The translations under genes were made by a program, and so were the position numbers. DNA of 64,000 nucleotides from Pohlia nutans (lineage: Eukaryota; Streptophyta; Bryopsida; Bryales; Mniaceae), in NCBI GenBank assembly GCA_022496805.1, contig CM040099.1, forward strand, positions 3,164,501 through 3,228,500. Direction: 5' to 3'. The notes beneath the pieces are model-generated. The model was given only the letters and a program-made list of their open reading frames with translations. It was not told the origin of the DNA and ran no database searches. Shown here in pieces: positions 11,907-23,311 of this stretch (position 1 is the stretch's first letter; each line of letters begins with the position of its first letter).

Positions 11907-12049
11907 TACATATACTAAAACCAACAAGAGAGAACCCATTACCAACTGTAACTCATGCTACAACTAACATCATTACAGCATTGATTGCAGATAATGCCCC
12001 TAGCTGTTGGTGAAAGGAGCCAGTTGGTAATGGGGTAACCACCTTATAA

Positions 12050-12483
12050 GTTTCCAAACGAAGACCTAGCGCCAAATCCTGAATGACGACCAGAAGCGAA
12101 CAGATCAAAACAAATGACAGTACTAACAGCAAAAGAGCCCCACCTCGCATAAACAATGCAATAACTCCCGCGATCCCACATCCAGCAGGCAAACTCGAAC
12201 TAAAAAGAAAAACGTATCGAAAAAGAGTCGTAAGTAGACTTTTCATAAATCTCAAAAAGAACTGAACCGTTCTCTACGTATGATAAGAATCCTACTTCAC
12301 CTCTAAAACATCTATAAAGGGTGCCAATCTACTGCACCACACGAACTCAGCATATCCCATGCCTCCGACCTGACCACACTCCTGAATGGCAAAACCGAAG
12401 AAGCATGTCCGAGAATCAAAATCCAGCACCTCCATCGGTGCCGAATTATTATCGTGGTTCGTCATTATCTCCCTAATTCAGCC
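12050..12483 (-). other. 3' flank / UTR of the ADP/ATP carrier
   Basis: This stretch lies directly downstream of the carrier stop codon. It is moderately GC-rich and probably holds the 3' untranslated region. A hydrophobic open frame (11953-12255, minus strand) overlaps it, but it crosses into the R2b transposon and has no recognisable similarity, so it is not called. Confidence 0.45.
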
Positions 12484-13838
12484 TTAACCGCTGCCGCCCG
12501 AGTATGCCTTCCCCAAAAGCAAGATCTGCAACTGGTCATATCCAGACAAAACTCCTGCTCCTGCCACCGCACGCAGGATGTTCGCACCCGCGCCCTTGAA
12601 CAGCGACTTCGTGCCCTCCTTCGCCACGATCTGCCTGAATGCATCCATGGAGCCGTTGTACTTCACAGCCTCCCCAGACGTCATCATCATCCTACGCCGA
12701 ACTGTGTCAATGGGGTACGAAGCCAGACCTGCTCCGATCGTGATACCCCATCCCAGCAAGAAACTCGCCAAGAAGTTGCCCTGCACACCACCAAACCAAT
12801 CCACGTTACCACCACATTACCTCTGTCATCTCCACATCCAACCTTTAAGGCCCGGGGGATCACAAATCAAGCCACAGTTTCTCCATCTCTAAACCTGAAC
12901 GCATCCATGCACATCCACCCCAAAACCAACTACGACAATCAAAACCATCCATTTCCCCACCTCAAGCTCGGGTCACCTACCTCAAGGTTGCCCACCAACA
13001 ACACTGGCTTCAACGAGTCGTAGATACCGAAGTACAGACCCCTGTACACGATGATTCCCGCGCACGAGATCGTGAACCCTCTGTACAGCCCTGCGATGCC
13101 GTCCGTCGCCAGCGTCTTCTTGTACACATCCGCCAGCCCGTTGAACTGCCTCTCGCCACTTCCTCCCTTCTTCGACGACTTCGCATCGTTCGCCAGACGT
13201 GTCCGAGCGTAGTCCAAACTGTACACAAACAACAGGGACGATGCTCCGGCAGCACCTCCCGATGCCAAGTTGCCCGCGAACCACTTCCAGTACCCATCCT
13301 TGTCCTTCTTGTACCCGAACAGTGACTTGAAGTAGTCCTTGAATGCGAAGTTCAGCGCCTGTGTAGGGAAGTATCTGATCACGTTGGCCGTGTTGCCCCG
13401 CCACAACGACATCACTCCCTCGTCCTTGACCGTCCGCCCGAAGCACTCACCGATGCCCTTGTACGGGTGCGACAGCCGCCCCGACTTCAGCATCTCGTCC
13501 TGGTTCTGGATCAGCAGCTTCACCCGCTCGATGGGCGCGGCCGCCGTCTTCGACACCGCCGCAGACACGCCTCCCATCAGGAAGTCCGTCATGAACGACG
13601 CGAGCGTCTTCTCGTTCGCTGCGGGCACGAACACCTGCGACGACATGTTCCTTCCGCCCGTCAAGTCGATCGGGCACAGGGCTCCGAACGCGCTCTGTCT
13701 CGGCAGAGCACCGAGCTTAGCAGCAGCGGTGAAAGGAGTGCTGTACTCCATGGGACGGCTCGGGGCCAGTCGGGATCCCAGGTACGAGTACCCGGACATT
13801 TTAGTCACCACGCTCGGGCACCTTGGTGATTCCGCCAT
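12484..13838 (-). CDS. AAC: Mitochondrial ADP/ATP carrier (adenine nucleotide translocator)
   Basis: This mitochondrial carrier exchanges matrix ATP for cytosolic ADP across the inner membrane. Two exons are supported: 13838-12981 and 12780-12484. The donor is GAG/GTAGGTGA and the acceptor is GTGTGCAG/GGC. Splicing joins in phase 0 and gives 384 residues, the usual plant length. An N-terminal extension of about 80 residues precedes three carrier repeats, as in plant AACs. The three carrier signatures are PIERVK (about residues 102-107), SLDYAR in the second repeat, and [12 protein letters not shown] (308-319), which includes the ADP/ATP-carrier-specific RRRMMM. The start is the ATG at 13838; the open frame extends nine bases further to a GTG, but MAESP aligns with the start of plant homologues. 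A likely acceptor just upstream (near 13870) and a GC-rich tract at 14520-14800 suggest a 5' UTR intron. Confidence 0.95.
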
Positions 13839-14870
13839 CCCGAACACTGCTCTCTACCTGCTCACAAATGCCCAGACAACGTAGTCAGCATCTTAACGAC
13901 ATCTAAAACACCTCACCACCATCGACAATCGCTACATTTCCCAGGACAGGTCCAAGAATGACTATTGGACTCACATTTCCAATACTAGGCACTGACATCT
14001 CTCCGAAACCTAATTAGCACGAAAGATCTACCGTTTCGCATTAGTGCATATGACATTTTCTTTTTTCCAGCCAGAACACGAGCTATCTTATTCATTCAAG
14101 CAGTGCCGAAACCATCATGATCCTAAGTCACATTACTAGAATCATACAAAGTAAAACTCCTCCGAATTCTGCACTTTCATCAAGCATCCGTTGCACAACA
14201 TGCGCCATAATCTCATCGAGCATAACGACAACTTAGTACTGTCGCCATTGCTAGATCGGAACTCTTCAAGCACCAGATCTTTTACGCCAACAACATGATT
14301 TCTAGGGTTTCAGAATATTCTAATGACGGAACTAGGCTGACGAAAATCAGGCATCAATCTAGGTCAGAAACTCCACCAAGATCGCATGCCGTGACGAGAC
14401 CACGACACTGCAACCGCTACCAAAACGAATGCAAAAAGAAATCTAGACGAAACCAAAATGGGAAGTCGGGATCCAAAATTTAGCATTCTAGCACAAGTAC
14501 TTGGAAAACAAGATGGAAAGAGCAGATGGGGCGTACCGGCAGACCCTGCGAAGAGGGTAGGAATGCGAGGCGGCGATGGAGAAACCACAACGACGAGCAC
14601 GAAAGAGGGCCCCGTGAGCCTCAGGGTTTGGGCCTTAGGGTCGACATTCTTCTTCGCGGGCCGGGCCGGGCCGGGTCGTACCAGCGAAAGCCCTGGATAC
14701 CCTAGACGCGAGCACCGGCTGTTTCCGGTTACCTCCTCGCTTTTGGGCTTCGGAGAACCGGTGGCTGGCGGTCGTTCGTCGTTGTGGAAGGCCTGGAATG
14801 GCTAACGTTCTCCTTCACCACCGCCCCTTCCCGGTCGGCCTCCAATGCTGCTAATTCCGGCATTGTGCAA
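13839..14870 (-). promoter_or_regulatory. AAC leader, probable 5' UTR intron and promoter region
   Basis: On the minus strand, GTGAGCAG near 13870 could be the acceptor of a leader intron. GCCG/GTACGCC near 14540 could be its donor. Sequence upstream of that (to about 14800) is GC-rich and pyrimidine-rich, unlike the flanking AT-rich DNA, as expected of a leader exon and core promoter. Open frames on either strand here show no protein similarity. No TATA box is claimed. Confidence 0.4.
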
Positions 14871-14932
14871 GGGTCGTTTAGTTTTACTCGATCACTTGCA
14901 CCTACTTACACCTAAAACCTCAAAAGGACCAA

Positions 14933-15293
14933 AGAGTTATCCTTAAAGTCACCTTGTGTTTGAATAAGATACCGTGAATTTCGCTTTAATGTACTCTTAT
15001 TTGTTCACCCCAAATAGTTAAAAGGTAGGAAAGAGCTTGATGGTCTCTCATTATAAGGTGTGTAAAAGCTTGGTGGTTTTTAAAACTCATGGAAAACTAG
15101 TTTAGCCGTCAAGAAAGACGGCTAAATTAGTTTCCCTTGAGTTTACAGACTACCAAGCTCTTATACACTTATTAATGAAAGACCACCAAGCTCTTCCATA
15201 CCTTTTAACTATTTGAGGTGAACAAATAAGAGTACATTAAAGCAAAATTCACAGTATCTTATTCAAACACAAAGTGACTTTAAGGATAACTCT
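14933..15293. repeat. Snapback (fold-back) MITE R5, copy 1 (361 bp)
   Basis: Almost the whole element is one imperfect palindrome. The ends are AGAGTTATCCTTAAAGTCAC and its inverse, and the centre is TTTAGCCGTC-6 nt-GACGGCTAAA. The arms are about 170 bp. It is flanked by CAA at 14930-14932 and 15294-15296. A second copy at 62572-63329 is flanked by ATT. A transcript would fold into one long hairpin. Confidence 0.85.
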
Positions 15294-15296
15294 CAA

Positions 15297-17993
15297 GGAT
15301 TCGCAATTTTAAAATGACAAATTTAATTAATATATTGTGAAAAATATAATTCAAATGTGATTAAATTTTATATCAGTAGAACTAGTGAAGATTGTAACAT
15401 GATTTAGTTTTTTTTTTTAAATCAAACAAAAGGAACAATCCAAATAGGACCTACTCAAAAAAATTAATTAATTAATTAATTAATTAATGGTGACCATTCT
15501 AGTCACAGTGGACGCTTAGGGGTTAAAATAATAAGATCGATTTGTCTTTGAGCTAGTCACACAGTAAGTGTAACGACCCTTAACTCCAATTGTTTTCTTC
15601 ATTAATATTTTTAATGTTATCGATGTTTCCAAACCAAAGCCTAAGCGATGGACCTTTCACAACCTTGTACCAAAGCCAAATACATCCATCAACATTTCTA
15701 ACCCCATTATGACTCACCATACGTGACAAAACACTAGTATTACTTTATAGCAAATCTAATATAAAAGAATGAGATGCAATTTTATTTTTATTTTTATTTA
15801 AAAAAAAAAAAAAACACATTTTGTAACCTTTTCCCTAGTTACTACATAAAAGCAAGGCGTTAAGAGCTATGACAACATGTTGCGCAAGCTTCATTTTTGC
15901 AGTCCTATGTGGCTACCGTGTGGAAAACTTCTTTACATTGGCCTTGTCATGCTTACTCTCACATTAGCCTCACATCTTTGTTGCGAAGGATTGTGCATGT
16001 TCTAATATGGAAAACTTGAAGATATGTTTTTTCATCAAGGATGTTCTTCTACACACACAACCCCCTCCAACACACATACACAAAAAAGGGTTTTTTCTTC
16101 TTCTTTGAAAATCCAAAGCATATTCTAAACAATCTCAAAAATCAAACTCTCACTTCCTCTAAATAAAAACAAATTTAGTAAATAGACTTATGTCCACTGC
16201 TAAATTGAGGTTCCAAACGTTAAGCAAAATCACATAACATCACAAAATTGTTCACGTTCTAAGCTTATAAGGTAAGTAAAGATTTAAAACAAAATCCAAA
16301 ACTTTAAACCAGTTGATATAGACATCTTTGTAAATATTGCAAACCCTAAGTGCAAGTTGCTACTTAGGATCCATCAATCAAAAATAATAATTCTCCAAGC
16401 AGATTGTTAAACAACAACTACTTTAACGCCATATCGCTTGAAGAAGATTGGCAATCCCAAAAAAAAGCTATAATGGCAAACTAGAGTGAATTGTAGGAAA
16501 AGAACTTAAACAATAAACAAAGTTCTAGATCTATGTGCATGTTTTGAAAATTTGAGAATTTCTCAAGAGGTGGTATTCCTAACATGTGCCCATAGCAAAA
16601 ACAAACATGTAGTCAATTTTAAGTTGTACATGAGGTGTTTACATCATTGTAGCATACCACTATTTGTTATTGTATATTCACAAGAGGAAATATCAAAGAT
16701 AAAAAATGCAAATTGGAACGTAGAGGGGGGTAGTTGCATTGTACGGTGTGCCTATTAGATGACCAAAAGAATGTGCATGCAATGCACATTTAGCATTTTT
16801 GTCAAAATCACTTGTTTTCAAATCATATTAAAACTCATTGGTGATATTTTGAACTAATTTTTTGTAACAAATGGTGAGATTGACTTATATGAAATCTAAA
16901 GATACATTCTTTATTTGTAAGAAGGCTTTACATTAAGAAATATGAATATTTGAAAGTACTTTTTGAACAAAAAATTCAATGAACATGATGAAAAATCAAC
17001 AATGAATATTGTGCATGATTTCTAATTTTTTTGCAGATTCAATTCAAAGCCCATGTGTAATGTCTTATATAGATTACTATATTGATTTATAATTTCTTCA
17101 AATCTTCTTTTACATACTTAAAATGCCTCAATTCTAAGGGATGTCTATATTGAGTAAAATTGCAATATAGAAAATATTTTTAAATAAAAAATTGCGGAAA
17201 GGAGTACAATAAGTAAAATTCTATGTACACAAAGAGTTTGAAAGTTAAATTACAGAAATTTCATTACAAACAGAGTGTATTTGTCAAAAACAGTTCATTG
17301 TGAGTGCGTCAAAAATATTACAAATGCAAAAGGTTCTTTAATCGAGCAACTTATTTTTTGGATTAAATATTACATTTGTATTTTAAAGTATGAATATTAA
17401 TTACTTTTCATAGTTCTATAAGTTTGTTTCCATTCAATAATCTTCTATTGAGCTTGAAAGGTCAGAAAAAGGCCAAAAACGACAAACGTGACCAAAAAAG
17501 AACACCGTAGTGTGCAACTACCCAAGGAGGGTGGGATTTCAACAACCCAATCTACTCTGTAGGAAGTTGGTACTCAATAATGAAGCTCATAAATGAACCC
17601 AATTATTTAGAGGCAATTCAATTTAGCTTAAGTAAATTCAAAAATAGAACTTATTAAATAAAATCACATGTACAATATAGTTTGAGCAACAAGACAAATT
17701 TTTAGGCTTAGGTTTCAAAAACCAAAGCTAAATAAAAATGGCACACAAACTTGCTGAATAAACTATACATAAATTAGAGTATCCGAAAACAAAATTTGCT
17801 TTTCTTATTTTCTTTTTGGAAATAAAGGACATTCATTCCATTGCAAAGAAAGAGGACACACAACAAAACTAGATTTCAAGTGGGGTTTAGGTGGAGTTTT
17901 CTTCCTATAGTTTTAATTTCTAACAATCATTGTTCATGAATAATTTACATGGTCCGGATCCTTGGCTTGGAGGAACGTGTGGGAACTCTCGTC
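15297..17993. other. AT-rich intergenic DNA, no gene seen
   Basis: It contains a short (TTAA)n-like tract at 15465-15487, followed at 15520-15536 by GGACGCTTAGGGGTTAA, which looks like a lone right end of a TTAA-type element. The remainder is low-complexity AT-rich sequence without recognisable genes. Confidence 0.45.
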
Positions 17994-17995
17994 TA

Positions 17996-18367
17996 AGGTA
18001 GATGGTGCTTATTCCATGCACTTAAGCAATTCTTGAACATGGACTACGGGAAAATTGGATGCAAAAATTCCGAACGCTTGCAAGAGTGAGAGAAGTCTTT
18101 TAGCAACGGTCATACAAAATTATCAAATCTGATCAATCAATGAGAAATCTTGAAAGTGATTACAACAACATTCTCTATAGCGGTGCCCTGCTGCCACTAA
18201 TGGCGGTCAAGACGAATCCTTAAACCGCCATGGTGGTGTTCAAATCTACGTATCAAATCATGCAACTTGGAGGCAAAGTCACGGATTTGGGTCTTGTGGT
18301 GCACAGTTATAATGCCCAGTCCAGGGGCACGGTTTACAAACACGCACGGAATAAGCACCGTCTACCT
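17996..18367. mobile_element. TA-flanked MITE with AGGTAGA ends (372 bp)
   Basis: The inverted termini are AGGTAGATGGTGCTTATTCC and the inverse of AGGTAGACGGTGCTTATTCC (19 of 20 identical). TA lies on both sides (17994-17995, 18368-18369). It is non-coding. It shares the AGGTAGA start with elements at 57213-57431 and 62827-63222. Confidence 0.85.
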
Positions 18368-18369
18368 TA

Positions 18370-19412
18370 GCATTGGGGAGGCCAGGAGTTCCACGCCCCA
18401 TAGTGATGCAAGGCCTTGCTTTAGATTATTCTCCAAGTCACCATTGAATTTAAAATGAGTTTTAAGGTGAGTTTAAGGTTTCTTTCCACTATTAGTTAAC
18501 ATTATTATTAGTTAACACTATTATTTTGTTTACAGTTTACTCTACTGTCGATACACGTGGGTTGGCAATGGATTTAGTAGGGTTCAAAGCTATTTATATT
18601 TTTCCTATTTTTGTCAACATCATTTGGAAGAAAAAAATATTTAAAAAAAAAAAACAATGAAAAGTGTAAGTATCCTGGACATTGAAAGGATAAAGGAGTC
18701 ACAAGAGACACAAACGGCCTAGAACACTTCTCACACTTGTTGAGTTCATTATCGTCACATTTACGTGCAACTTCTTGTAACAAAACAAAGTGTGATAGCA
18801 AAGACTAAGTTTTCTACAACCATTCCATAGGATTTGATGAGAAACAGAGAATGTGATATTACAAAGGCCTGGAGGTAATCAGGTCCATTCCTTTCGGTAG
18901 GACAAAAGGCCACTTCCTAACAACAAAACTTGAGATCACAGCATCTTGAATAAGTCAATGCAGACATCGAGGCAAAGTGACACGCAGGCACCTGCTAATT
19001 TAAAAAATGCTGGAAGAACAATTAGGAATTCCACTTCCAGAAAAGAATAGCTGCAGAGCAAAGATTCTTCACAATCAATCTCTACACAAAAATTGTGAAT
19101 CACAACCCTGTCAACACACTCACAAAACTGTGAGTTCAATGGACTAGGCAATGTGAAAGTAGAGCAGAAACAGCCACGCATGTTGAAGGCTATACTTTCA
19201 CATTACCAGACATAACCTCAATAGTTGAATCCTGTTCAACCAAGAGTCTAAAACGGACACCATAACACTAACCAAGCTCTCCATATCCAATGCTTCGTTG
19301 CTACCTCTACAGAAATGGGCTTCATTGAGGTTATGAGTCTATGAAGAGCCAAAAAAGTCTGACCTCAAGGAAGGGATCAGCCATAGCCAACTTGAAGAGA
19401 GAGAGATTCAGC
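18370..19412. other. Intergenic DNA downstream of the F-box gene
   Basis: No gene is recognised. The part nearest 19412 is probably the 3' untranslated region of the F-box/kelch gene on the minus strand. Confidence 0.4.
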
Positions 19413-21061
19413 TCAGGCAGATTGTTGCTGAAATTCCACTCTGGGTTCAAAAAAGCCTGCATCGATGGCGATCTGTGGACCATCATCAGCAACAATGTCC
19501 GCCTGGACAACAATCTCAGGAAGCTGACGCCATTCACGCGTGACGACATCGTATGAGGCGATGCGCAAGCTGTTGTGACGCCAGAAAAAGAGGTGCTGGC
19601 CGTGGCCAACAGATCGAAGCTTGGCTCGACTGTGCCGCGAGAGTTTCAGGGCGCCGCGGATCTCCCCCGGCATCTCCACGGTGAGCGAGAATCGGTGCGA
19701 GAGGATCCCGAGTCCCCACACCGAGATTCGTCCCGTGTCGCCCTCTTCTTCTTCCGTCACTGCGAACAACGTCCCCGCGCACGCCGTGAGCTGCAGCGCT
19801 TTGATCCCCACCGGAATGCTGATTCTGTCGTCCGTCCATTTCTCAGTGCGCATGTCGAAGGAGATCACCACATTTCCATCGGTTGTGTACAGACGGTTGT
19901 TCACAAACGCACACACTTTGTGTTTGATGCGTGACACCGCTTGCCCTTGTGGACTGCACCCCACTTTCGTCCATGTATCCATCTGCCATACCACCAAGCA
20001 AACAATCGTTACTCTTCAACACACCCTACTCCGGAAAATCACGACCAGTTGTGGCAGCTTCAGTACAATTACAACCCGTAATGCATTTTCCTATGCACAC
20101 AATCTCCGTAGTGTATTCCTAATCTTTTTAGAAAACTCCTCCTCATCTCTTTCAATTCTCAACTCTACATAGTGTACTCCTCAAACTAAGACTCTACTAA
20201 TGTGTGACATGTGTCGTAGGCTATGCTAGATAGAGTACTCCACAGGCTTCACCTCATCGCTTTGCAACTCGGAGATAGTATGCACCGGCTACATGCCATA
20301 GCAGAGCCCATGGAGTACTCTATCTAGTACAGAAGTAACGAAATGGGGGAGAATTTTTAACTCCTAAGAGTCTAAAACGCCCGATATGGCAGGCATTTTC
20401 TCGGTTTTCTATTGCGATACATCATTTTAAAGCTCTTGTTCTGTACTACAAGAGCAAGAGCGTTCGATCGTGGCAAGCTGAAGTTATATTCACACAAACA
20501 GATGCTTGGGTCCGATTTTCCTACACTAGAGAAAATACACACCTCGGACTTGTAGATGTGCGTGTCTTCTTCTCGGACGGCGACGACGCGGAAGAAGTCG
20601 TCGTGGGTGGTGGTCATGAACATGGCGGCGTCGCCCCAGCAATCCGCGGACCGCGGCAACGTGGTCCACTTCTGGGAGTAAGGATTCCCGACGATGTACC
20701 CCGAGTACTCCTGCGAGATTTTGAAGCCCAGCAAGCCGCGAATGCCGCTGCCGGGAATGGGGACGAGGTGGATGACGCGCGGGACGTTCGAGAGCGACGG
20801 CAGAGGCGCCCATTTGTTCGTGGCGAGGTGGTACCCCGACCACGTGTGCTGCTCCTCGCTGTTGCGCTCGAACGCCAGCGGGCAGTAGCTGCCGATTTGT
20901 GAATGGAAATATTGGATCCTCTCCGCGCTGATGCGCCCCCGCCAGTTCCTGCAGACCGCGCGAGCGCGAATCACGTCGAGAATGCGCAACTTCTTCAGAA
21001 TCAGCGCCAGCACCTCGTCGCACAGAGAGTCCATCGCCGCAACCGCCATCCTCACGCCCAT
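19413..21061 (-). CDS. F-box/kelch-repeat protein
   Basis: This is a likely substrate-recognition subunit of an SCF E3 ubiquitin ligase. Two exons are supported: 21061-20543 and 19982-19413. The donor is TCCGAG/GTGTGT and the acceptor is TATGGCAG/ATG. The junction is in phase 0 and the product is 362 residues. An F-box occupies about residues 10-50 (DSLCDEVLALILKKL, then VCRNWRGRI), with the conserved Leu and Trp positions that contact SKP1. Kelch-like strands follow, each with a Trp after a polar turn: TNKWAPLP, SQKWTTLP, MDTWTKV, TEKWTDD and TREWRQLP. The start is the first ATG; a second Met at residue 10 begins the F-box and could also serve. The substrate cannot be read from sequence. The exon 1 end is the least certain part. 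Confidence 0.85.
20226..20327. repeat. Short inverted-repeat element in the F-box intron (102 bp)
   Basis: CTAGATAGAGTACTCCA and its inverse (one mismatch) bound a 102-bp segment inside the single intron of the F-box/kelch gene. It is either a very short MITE or a stem-loop. No clear target duplication was seen. Confidence 0.6.
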
Positions 21062-21870
21062 TAGGTTAAATCACCCCCTTCAACCTGCACATCGATCAAA
21101 ACGCGCATTGTCTTGACCCGTGATTCTCACAATCTTCTGCATTGCATCCGCACTCCCCCGACTCATGCTACAGCGATCAAAATGCGCGTGAAGGAAGAAA
21201 TTAGGGCTACTGACTCGAATCACCAAGTTCAGGGGTTTTGTTTTACCTTTACGAGATTTTATTTTTTTTGTTGTTGAATGATAGTGTGTAGTCAGTTCGA
21301 ATGGGGCGGAAGGCGATCCCGGGACTTCCTCTCTTTCTGACTCATGCTCTGCAGTTTCTGATTGGCATGAAACTGGTTGCCGCCCACCGCCATGACGAAC
21401 CTGCTGCTCACACAAACACGCTCTGTATGCGAGATTCAAACAAACCTCAAATCCTCTGAATCAAAACATCCATTGAATCAGCAAGTTGAGCCTCTTGTCC
21501 ACGAGGTCCGGGAATCATAGAACAAGATATATGGATGGATCCCTGCAGATGAGAGGGAGCCACTTGCAATGGTCCAGCATTGCATCAGCAATGAATGCAG
21601 CCGTACCCTCAAAAGAGACAAGGGTGGGATGATCCTGGAATCCACCTGGGAAAGAAAAAGTTAAGGCAGGATATGATATGAGTTGCTGCGCGCTGCTGGG
21701 CTGCAAGCTGGATGATTGCAACAGTGAGAACGGCCATTCAAGCTCGCGGCGTGAATGCATGAATGCCCAGGTGAGCTGGTTGTGAAGGAAAATCTGGGCG
21801 CTCAAAATAGTGAGTCGTCTCTGTCACCGAAAAGCTTGGCTGCTGCTGCTGTTCTCCAGTCGCGGAAGAC
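21062..21870 (-). promoter_or_regulatory. Upstream region of the F-box gene
   Basis: This is sequence of intermediate GC content between the F-box start codon and a hAT-like MITE inserted with its duplication starting at 21870. It probably includes the leader and promoter. Open frames here (21080-21439, 21515-21805, both minus) show no recognisable similarity. Confidence 0.35.
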
Positions 21871-21877
21871 TTGCCCT

Positions 21878-23211
21878 CAGTGCTCAAAATTGAAGTCCTC
21901 ATATGAATTTCATATTGAAGGGCTCTAAAATTTCCGCATTTCAATTGAAGGGCACCTCCAAATTCAAGACGTCAATGGAGGATTTTCAAAGAAATATAAA
22001 ACTCATATTAAAATTATGCATAATTTGTATGATACATGCTTCCATTGCAATGAAAAAAAATGAAGAATCAATCGTCTAATTCCACTTCCTAAAGTGACAA
22101 TGCCCTACACATGTCGACTTAGGCTATCGGTACTATGGTGGTTACCCCATTCCCAACTGGCTCCTTTTACCAACAGGTAGGGGCATTATCCACAATCACT
22201 GCTCCAACGGTGTTGGTTGTAGCATGAGTTACAGTTGGTAATGGGTTCTCTCTTGTTGGTTCTAGTATGTGTAAGTGTGGTTATGGGTTCGTTGTTGTTG
22301 GTTCAAGCATCTTTAGTGTGTGCAATACAAAGCTTCTTTAGACAGAAAGAGGTGTACCTATATGACGTGAATGGGATGCGTCATACTTCAACTTTGAAAA
22401 TTTGTAACTAATTCATTCTTCACCCAAAAATTATGTTTCAACTTGCGTTGGAATCTAATTCTTCTTGCCTATCTCTAAAAAATAATAACACTAAATAACT
22501 TCAGTGCCTCCTATCCGTATTTCTTATTCAGTTGGGAATGGGGTAACCACCTTATGTTGCATTAGAGAGGTGTGTGCTCTTGAAATTGAACCCTAAGCTT
22601 CATTTACAAGTTGTGTAAATAAAAGATTGAAGCAATTTGCATGTGATCGATTAAGAAATTTAATTCAAAAATAATATAGCCACAATAAGTGATTTGATCT
22701 TACAGATACCTTGAAATTAATATAGTTCACTGGCAGTAGGCCAACAACATATAGTTCTAATTGATCAAACAAACTTCGCAAGTTGGATCTCAACTACCTT
22801 CCATAGATTTGAGCTCTAATCGACGGCCAAGTTGGATCTCAACTTAGCAAGACTCAGGAAGGCAGGAAGATGAAAGTCTCTACTTTGGCACTCCACAGTT
22901 GAAAACTTGAAATGAAAGTCAATTTGGGTGAACTGACAGTCTGACACTTTCAATTAGGGTGAATTGGCACTCTAGCAGTCTGACTCTTAGAGTCTCAGAA
23001 TTTGAATTTGACTCCATTTTGTTTCTTGTAAATGCCGGACTTCATATACTTGTGATGAATAGTAGATGATGGGCATTTTTCACCATGCCCTTCAAGTGAT
23101 GGGACCACCGTTACATCAGGATATTGTTTTGAAGGGCAATTTTTATAGAGGTATTTTTTGAAGCCCCAAAACCCATTTGAATGGCACTGAAGACTTCAAT
23201 TTTGAGCACTG
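21878..23211. mobile_element. hAT-like MITE, copy 2, with nested R2
   Basis: The termini are CAGTGCTCAAAATTGAAGTC and its inverse. A perfect 8-bp duplication, CTTGCCCT, lies at 21870-21877 and 23212-23219. A TA-flanked R2 MITE is nested at 22136-22552. Without it the element is about 915 bp and closely resembles copy 3 (28849-29620), which has an internal deletion near 29395. It is non-coding. Confidence 0.9.
22136..22552. mobile_element. TA-flanked MITE R2, copy c (417 bp), nested
   Basis: It is flanked by TA at 22134-22135 and 22553-22554. The unoccupied site is present in the third hAT-like copy as GGTACTATGTTGCATTAG (about 29100), so deleting the element plus one TA restores that sequence exactly. 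Interior and length match R2a. Confidence 0.92.
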
Positions 23212-23311
23212 CTTGCCCTCACTGTTGTGTTGTGTTGAGGGCATCCTCAGAGCATCTCCACCAGCTCTCTGGATAGCACTCTGGATAGCTCTCTCATGGC
23301 CCATTCACATA

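Larger units (their letters stand above)
10584..12044. mobile_element. TA-flanked MITE R2, copy b, with two nested insertions
   Basis: It has the same termini as R2a, with TA at 10582-10583 and 12045-12046. It was split by a hAT-like MITE at 10597-11234 and by a second TA-flanked element at 11511-11906. With both removed, it matches R2a. The right end lies about 440 bp beyond the stop codon of the ADP/ATP carrier. Confidence 0.8.

Noticed and set aside
11953..12255. Hydrophobic 100-residue minus-strand frame downstream of the carrier
   Set aside because: It extends into the end of the R2b transposon and lies in the probable carrier 3' UTR. No similarity was recognised.
13339..13884. Long plus-strand open frames opposite the ADP/ATP carrier (also 13467-13829, 12454-13023)
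   Set aside because: They are antisense shadows of the GC-rich carrier exons. Their translations have no similarity, while the minus strand gives a complete plant carrier.
19575..20172. Plus-strand frames opposite F-box/kelch exons (19575-19934, 19621-20172, 20558-20902)
   Set aside because: They are antisense to exons with clear F-box and kelch patterns and cross a splice junction.
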